A stretch of 32,402 bases of DNA from Marivita sp. (GTDB lineage: Bacteria; Pseudomonadota; Alphaproteobacteria; Rhodobacterales; Rhodobacteraceae): contig NZ_JAEPMO010000035.1 of NCBI RefSeq assembly GCF_017643905.1, positions 1 to 32,402 of the forward strand. The letters run 5' to 3'. This document shows, piece by piece, positions 29,204-32,402 of the stretch. Positions within the stretch are counted from its first letter, which is position 1; each line of letters opens with the position of its first letter. Both the position numbers and the translations under genes were made by a program. The notes beneath the pieces were generated by a model. The model was not told where the DNA came from. It did no database searches and saw only the letters and a program-made list of their open reading frames with translations.

Positions 29204-31252
29204 ATGTCCCAACAAGACCCGCTCGTCGTCTTCACCCCCTCCGGCAAACGCGGCCGGTTTCCGGTCGGCACGCCTGTGCTCACCGCCGCGCGGCAATTGG
29301 GCGTCGATCTCGACTCTGTCTGTGGCGGGCGTGGCATCTGTTCGAAGTGCCAGATCACGCCGGGCTATGGCGAATTCTCCAAACATGGCGTCACCGCAAA
29401 GGAGGGCGCTTTGTCCGACTGGAACGCGGTTGAGGCGCGGTATGACGAAAAGCGCGGGCTGAAAGAGGGCCGTCGTCTGGGTTGTCAGGCCAAGGTGCAG
29501 GGCGACATCGTGATCGACGTGCCGCCTGAGTCCCAGGTCCACCGTCAGGTTGTCCGCAAGGCCGCCAGCGCGCGGGTGATCGAAATGGACCCGGCCACCC
29601 GGCTTTACTACATTGAAGTCGATGAGCCCGACATGCACACCCCCACCGGCGATCTGGAGCGCGTCGCCCGCGCCCTGAAGGACCAGTGGGAGATCGCACA
29701 GGTCACCTGCGCCTTCCCGGTGCTGTCCCGCCTGCAACCCGTTTTGCGGAAAGGCAAATGGGCGATCACGGTGGCACTCCACAAGACAACCAAAGACGCC
29801 ACGCCGCAGATCATCGCCGCATGGCCGGGTCTGCACGAAGGCGGCCTCTACGGCCTTGCCATCGACCTTGGGTCCACCACCGTCGCGGCGCACCTGACCA
29901 ATCTTGAAACGGGTGAGGTCGTGGCCTCTTCGGGCATCATGAACCCGCAGATCCGCTTTGGCGAAGACCTGATGAGCCGCGTTTCCTATGCCATGATGAA
30001 CCCCGGCGGGGATCAGGAAATGACCCGCGCGGTGCGCGAGGCGATCAACATGCTGGCCGAGGAAATCGCCAAAGAGGCCGAAATCGACCCCGCCCTGATC
30101 CTTGAGACCGTCTTCGTCTGCAACCCGGTGATGCACCACCTGCTCCTTGGCATTGACCCGGTCGAACTGGGTCAGGCGCCCTTTGCGCTCGCCACGTCGA
30201 ACCACCTCAACCTGACCGCCCGCGATCTCGACCTCACCGCCCTGCCCGCGTCAGCGCAGATCTACCTGCTGCCCTGCATCGCGGGCCATGTGGGGGCCGA
30301 TGCCGCCGCTGTGGCGCTGTCGGAACAGCCCGGCAAATCCGACGACCTCGTTCTGATCGTCGATGTGGGCACCAATGCGGAGATCCTCTTGGGCAACACC
30401 ACCCGCGTGCTGGCCTGTTCCTCGCCCCCGGGCCCCGCGTTCGAGGGCGCGCAGATCTCATCCGGCCAACGGGCCGCCCCGGGTGCCATCGAGGCGATCC
30501 GCATCGACCCCGTCACCAAGGAGCCGCGCTTTCGGGTGATCGGCTGTGACAAGTGGTCGGACGAGGACGGCTTTTGGGACGAGACCGCCGCCACCGGTAT
30601 CACCGGCATCTGCGGCTCGGGCATCATCGAGGCGGTGGCCGAGCTGCGCATCGCTGGCCTCCTCGACCCCTCGGGCCTGATCGGATCGGCGGCGCAGACC
30701 GGGACCGACCGCTGCTTTGCCGAGGGCCGCACCAACGCCTACCTCATCCACGACGCCACCGCCGAGGGCGGCCCGCGCATCACCGTCACCCAAGGTGACA
30801 TCCGCGCGATCCAGCTTGCCAAATCCGCGCTCTACGCGGGGGCGCGGCTGCTTATGGACGAGATGGGTGTGGACGTGGTGGACCGCGTGGTGCTGGCCGG
30901 AGCGTTCGGCGCGCATATCAGCGCGAAACACGCGATGGTGCTGGGGATGATCCCGGACGTGCCTTTGGACAAAGTCTCAAGCGCGGGCAACGCCGCTGGC
31001 ACCGGCGCGCGCATCGCGCTCTGCAATCTGGCCGCCCGGGCCGAGATCGAACGCACCGTGCGCCAGATCACCAAGGTCGAAACCGCCATCGAGCCGCGCT
31101 TTCAGGAACATTTCGTCGCCGCCAACGCCATCCCCCACGCCACCGACCCCTTCCCGGAACTGGGCAAGGTGGTGGCGCTGCCCGTCGTCGGGTTCAACAC
31201 GCAGGGAGATGGGAGTGATGGCGGTCGGGTTAGGAGACGGAAGCGGGGGTGA
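29204..31252 (+). CDS. Corrinoid reactivation protein, RamA-like (2Fe-2S plus ASKHA ATPase domain)
   Basis: ATP-dependent activator that reduces inactive Co(II) corrinoid proteins of methyltransferase systems back to Co(I). The 682 residues begin with a ferredoxin-like domain. Its cluster ligands are Cys40, Cys46, Cys49 (CGGRGICSKC) and Cys94 (RRLGCQ). A middle region and the DUF4445/ASKHA part follow, with GLAIDLGSTTVAAHLTNLETG (phosphate 1), LIVDVGTNAEILLG (phosphate 2) and VVLAGAFGAHISAK (adenosine). The tail is basic (GRVRRRKRG). The ATG at 29204 is the conserved start; longer frames upstream run antisense through the DM13 gene. It is the probable partner of an MttB-type methyltransferase such as the one at 10625. 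Confidence 0.88.
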   Translation: MSQQDPLVVFTPSGKRGRFPVGTPVLTAARQLGVDLDSVCGGRGICSKCQITPGYGEFSKHGVTAKEGALSDWNAVEARYDEKRGLKEGRRLGCQAKVQGDIVIDVPPESQVHRQVVRKAASARVIEMDPATRLYYIEVDEPDMHTPTGDLERVARALKDQWEIAQVTCAFPVLSRLQPVLRKGKWAITVALHKTTKDATPQIIAAWPGLHEGGLYGLAIDLGSTTVAAHLTNLETGEVVASSGIMNPQIRFGEDLMSRVSYAMMNPGGDQEMTRAVREAINMLAEEIAKEAEIDPALILETVFVCNPVMHHLLLGIDPVELGQAPFALATSNHLNLTARDLDLTALPASAQIYLLPCIAGHVGADAAAVALSEQPGKSDDLVLIVDVGTNAEILLGNTTRVLACSSPPGPAFEGAQISSGQRAAPGAIEAIRIDPVTKEPRFRVIGCDKWSDEDGFWDETAATGITGICGSGIIEAVAELRIAGLLDPSGLIGSAAQTGTDRCFAEGRTNAYLIHDATAEGGPRITVTQGDIRAIQLAKSALYAGARLLMDEMGVDVVDRVVLAGAFGAHISAKHAMVLGMIPDVPLDKVSSAGNAAGTGARIALCNLAARAEIERTVRQITKVETAIEPRFQEHFVAANAIPHATDPFPELGKVVALPVVGFNTQGDGSDGGRVRRRKRG

Positions 31253-31322
31253 AGTTTAGTTTTTCATCTTTATTCATGACTACAACAATAATTTAGGAAT
31301 CCACTCAAAGTCACAGACAATA

Positions 31323-32270
31323 CTACTTGGCACTAAACCATCTTAGTAATTCTTTTTGAAAATCCAGCACATTATCACATTGAAATGCGTGATAATTTTC
31401 GTTGCCAGGTAAGAAGAAATACGAGCCATGAAATCCCTGAGACCACCTTCCCACAGGATCGCCATCACAGTAAACCCAGCCATTGTCACGCAATTCAGGA
31501 AGACCTTTGGGGCGATTATCCTTATTCGATAGTTTATTTTTGTTTCTGTCAAAATTCGACAAGAAGCTATAATCGAGGCTGTCAAGTGTATTCTTCTTGG
31601 CCTTTTGTTTTGTTGATTGTATTTCCTTTAGTATATCAATGAAAGTATGAGTATCAGCAAAGTAGTTTGGATAGGCTTGTCTTAGAGCTGTCATGTTGTC
31701 AACACTGACCTCCAAACTCTGCTTAGTTTCTTCGAAATCGTCATCTAAATCATCATATTCAAACATCTCACGCCATGCCGGACTTACTGAGACATCACCC
31801 GTCATTACATCCATTCTCAGAATAAATTTTGAACCAACAAGGCTACTATCGCTTTCGGCTTGATTCATAAATTCATTGAACGCGGACAACTGTTGTCGAA
31901 CGCTTAACTTATTTTCAAGATACCTTATCTTCTCGATTATTTCCTTATGACTTCCTGGTAAAATTTCACTTCTAGGTAGTCCCTCAAGTTCGGCTATGTG
32001 ACCACTCATTAGAGAAAAGAAACTCAACCAGTCTTCACTGCCCTCGCCAGCCTTTAAATCCTGATTGAGCATTGACCCAGCGGCTTCCACGGTAGTACTC
32101 CAAACGTGTTGAAGCTGAGTGCGTAGTTGAATTTCTACGTTGCAACCGATATGTTTTTCACCAGTGCCCTTTTCATTAAATTTTACAACGAGGTGAATAC
32201 TTCTATATCCTGATGGTTTGGGTGTCGATATGTAATCATTTATTCGCCTTACATCGCCTCCATGGCGGTG
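31323..32270 (-). pseudogene. RelA/SpoT-domain protein, 5'-truncated
   Basis: The open frame (315 codons) begins directly after a TGA at 32273-32271 and has no proper start. It reads INDYISTPKPSGYRSIHLVV and then VEIQLRTQLQHVWSTTVEAAG. These are the GYRSxH and E-I-Q-L-R-T...QH-x-W motifs of the (p)ppGpp synthetase fold. The ATP-binding first half of the domain is missing. After it comes about 240 residues of helical, charged sequence ending DFQKELLRWFSAK, as in large stand-alone RelA/SpoT-domain proteins. The first possible start, GTG 32090, lies inside the domain and is not believable. The segment is strongly AT-rich against its surroundings, which suggests horizontal transfer. It is probably inactive. 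Confidence 0.75.
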
Positions 32271-32402
32271 TCAGCAAATTGTGTTGGCGCGAGGGCCTGA
32301 AGCGAGCAGCAGCCTGAGCGCATCAAGGTAGGAGCGGTCCGCGTTGTTCCGGGCGGCATGCCATCGGCCGTAGGCGGCAAGGTTCTTCGATGCGGGTCCG
32401 CA
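32271..32402 (-). CDS. C-terminal end of an unidentified protein (runs off right edge)
   Basis: Forty-three codons are open from the right edge to the TGA at 32271, giving an end that contains NLAAYGRWHAARNNADRSY and closes LLASGPRANTIC. Base use is GC-rich, unlike the AT-rich RelA/SpoT remnant it abuts in the same frame. I do not recognise the protein. Its position at a break in a gene suggests a transposase or other mobile-element protein, but this is inference only. Confidence 0.4.
   Translation of the reverse strand, partial: CGPASKNLAAYGRWHAARNNADRSYLDALRLLLASGPRANTIC

Noticed and set aside
28411-29433. Plus-strand frame of 340 codons starting MRDRSHEAPSPG
   Set aside because: Most of it is antisense to the DM13 gene and then runs out of frame into the RamA-like gene. 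Only the first 160 bases are free, and they show stem-loops rather than coding character.
31323-32090. Intact 255-residue gene starting at GTG 32090
   Set aside because: The same frame continues upstream through conserved RelA/SpoT motifs, so the GTG is an internal Val codon and the gene is truncated.

Overview
The window looks like a chromosomal segment of a high-GC alphaproteobacterium of the Rhodobacteraceae (Roseobacter group). The evidence is the GC-rich third codon positions, the recA then alaS order, a direct-repeat GTTC-N7-GTTC SOS box at recA, a CckA-type hybrid kinase, a eukaryote-like NADP isocitrate dehydrogenase, and a non-pyrrolysine MttB homologue together with a RamA-like corrinoid reactivation protein. 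This placement is inference from gene content, not from a database match.

Left part (1-12.6 kb). The window opens inside a 3-hydroxybutyrate dehydrogenase gene. Next comes a small SnoaL/NTF2-like gene broken by a one-base frameshift, then an orphan minus-strand terminator that may end a small RNA. A long oligopeptide-binding protein is followed at once by a tiny entericidin-like lipoprotein. An XRE-cupin regulator faces an AMP-forming acyl-CoA synthetase across a short gap. A plus-strand run follows: DsbA/FrnE-like oxidoreductase, two-helix K+ channel, Bcr/CflA-type MFS exporter, icd, TPM-domain protein, YitT-like membrane protein, MttB-like methyltransferase and an SMR efflux protein.

Middle (12.6-26 kb). 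This is mostly core genome: an outer-membrane beta-barrel protein, typA, the minus-strand set alaS-DUF1330-MOSC, recA with a promoter and LexA box, a sulfotransferase-like protein, the hybrid kinase cckA, and guaB-rsmB. Convergent pairs (typA/MOSC and sulfotransferase/cckA) abut or overlap at their 3' ends.

Right part (26-32.4 kb). A ureohydrolase of the agmatinase family, a class III CoA-transferase, a 329-base gene-free stretch rich in short stem-loops, a membrane-anchored DM13 protein, and a corrinoid activation protein. From about 31.25 kb the sequence becomes plainly AT-rich and holds a 5'-truncated RelA/SpoT-domain gene. That gene is cut by a GC-rich segment carrying the C-terminal end of an unidentified protein that runs off the window. 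This right end is the only clear accessory-DNA signature.

The genes do not form one pathway. The MttB homologue and the RamA-like protein probably work in the same corrinoid-dependent C1/methylamine-type chemistry although they lie about 17 kb apart. The CoA synthetase, CoA-transferase, ureohydrolase and peptide-binding protein point to scavenging of organic nitrogen and acids. I found no complete, clearly new multi-gene system. The best leads are the truncated RelA/SpoT island, several structured intergenic segments, and a possible short upstream ORF before the MttB gene.
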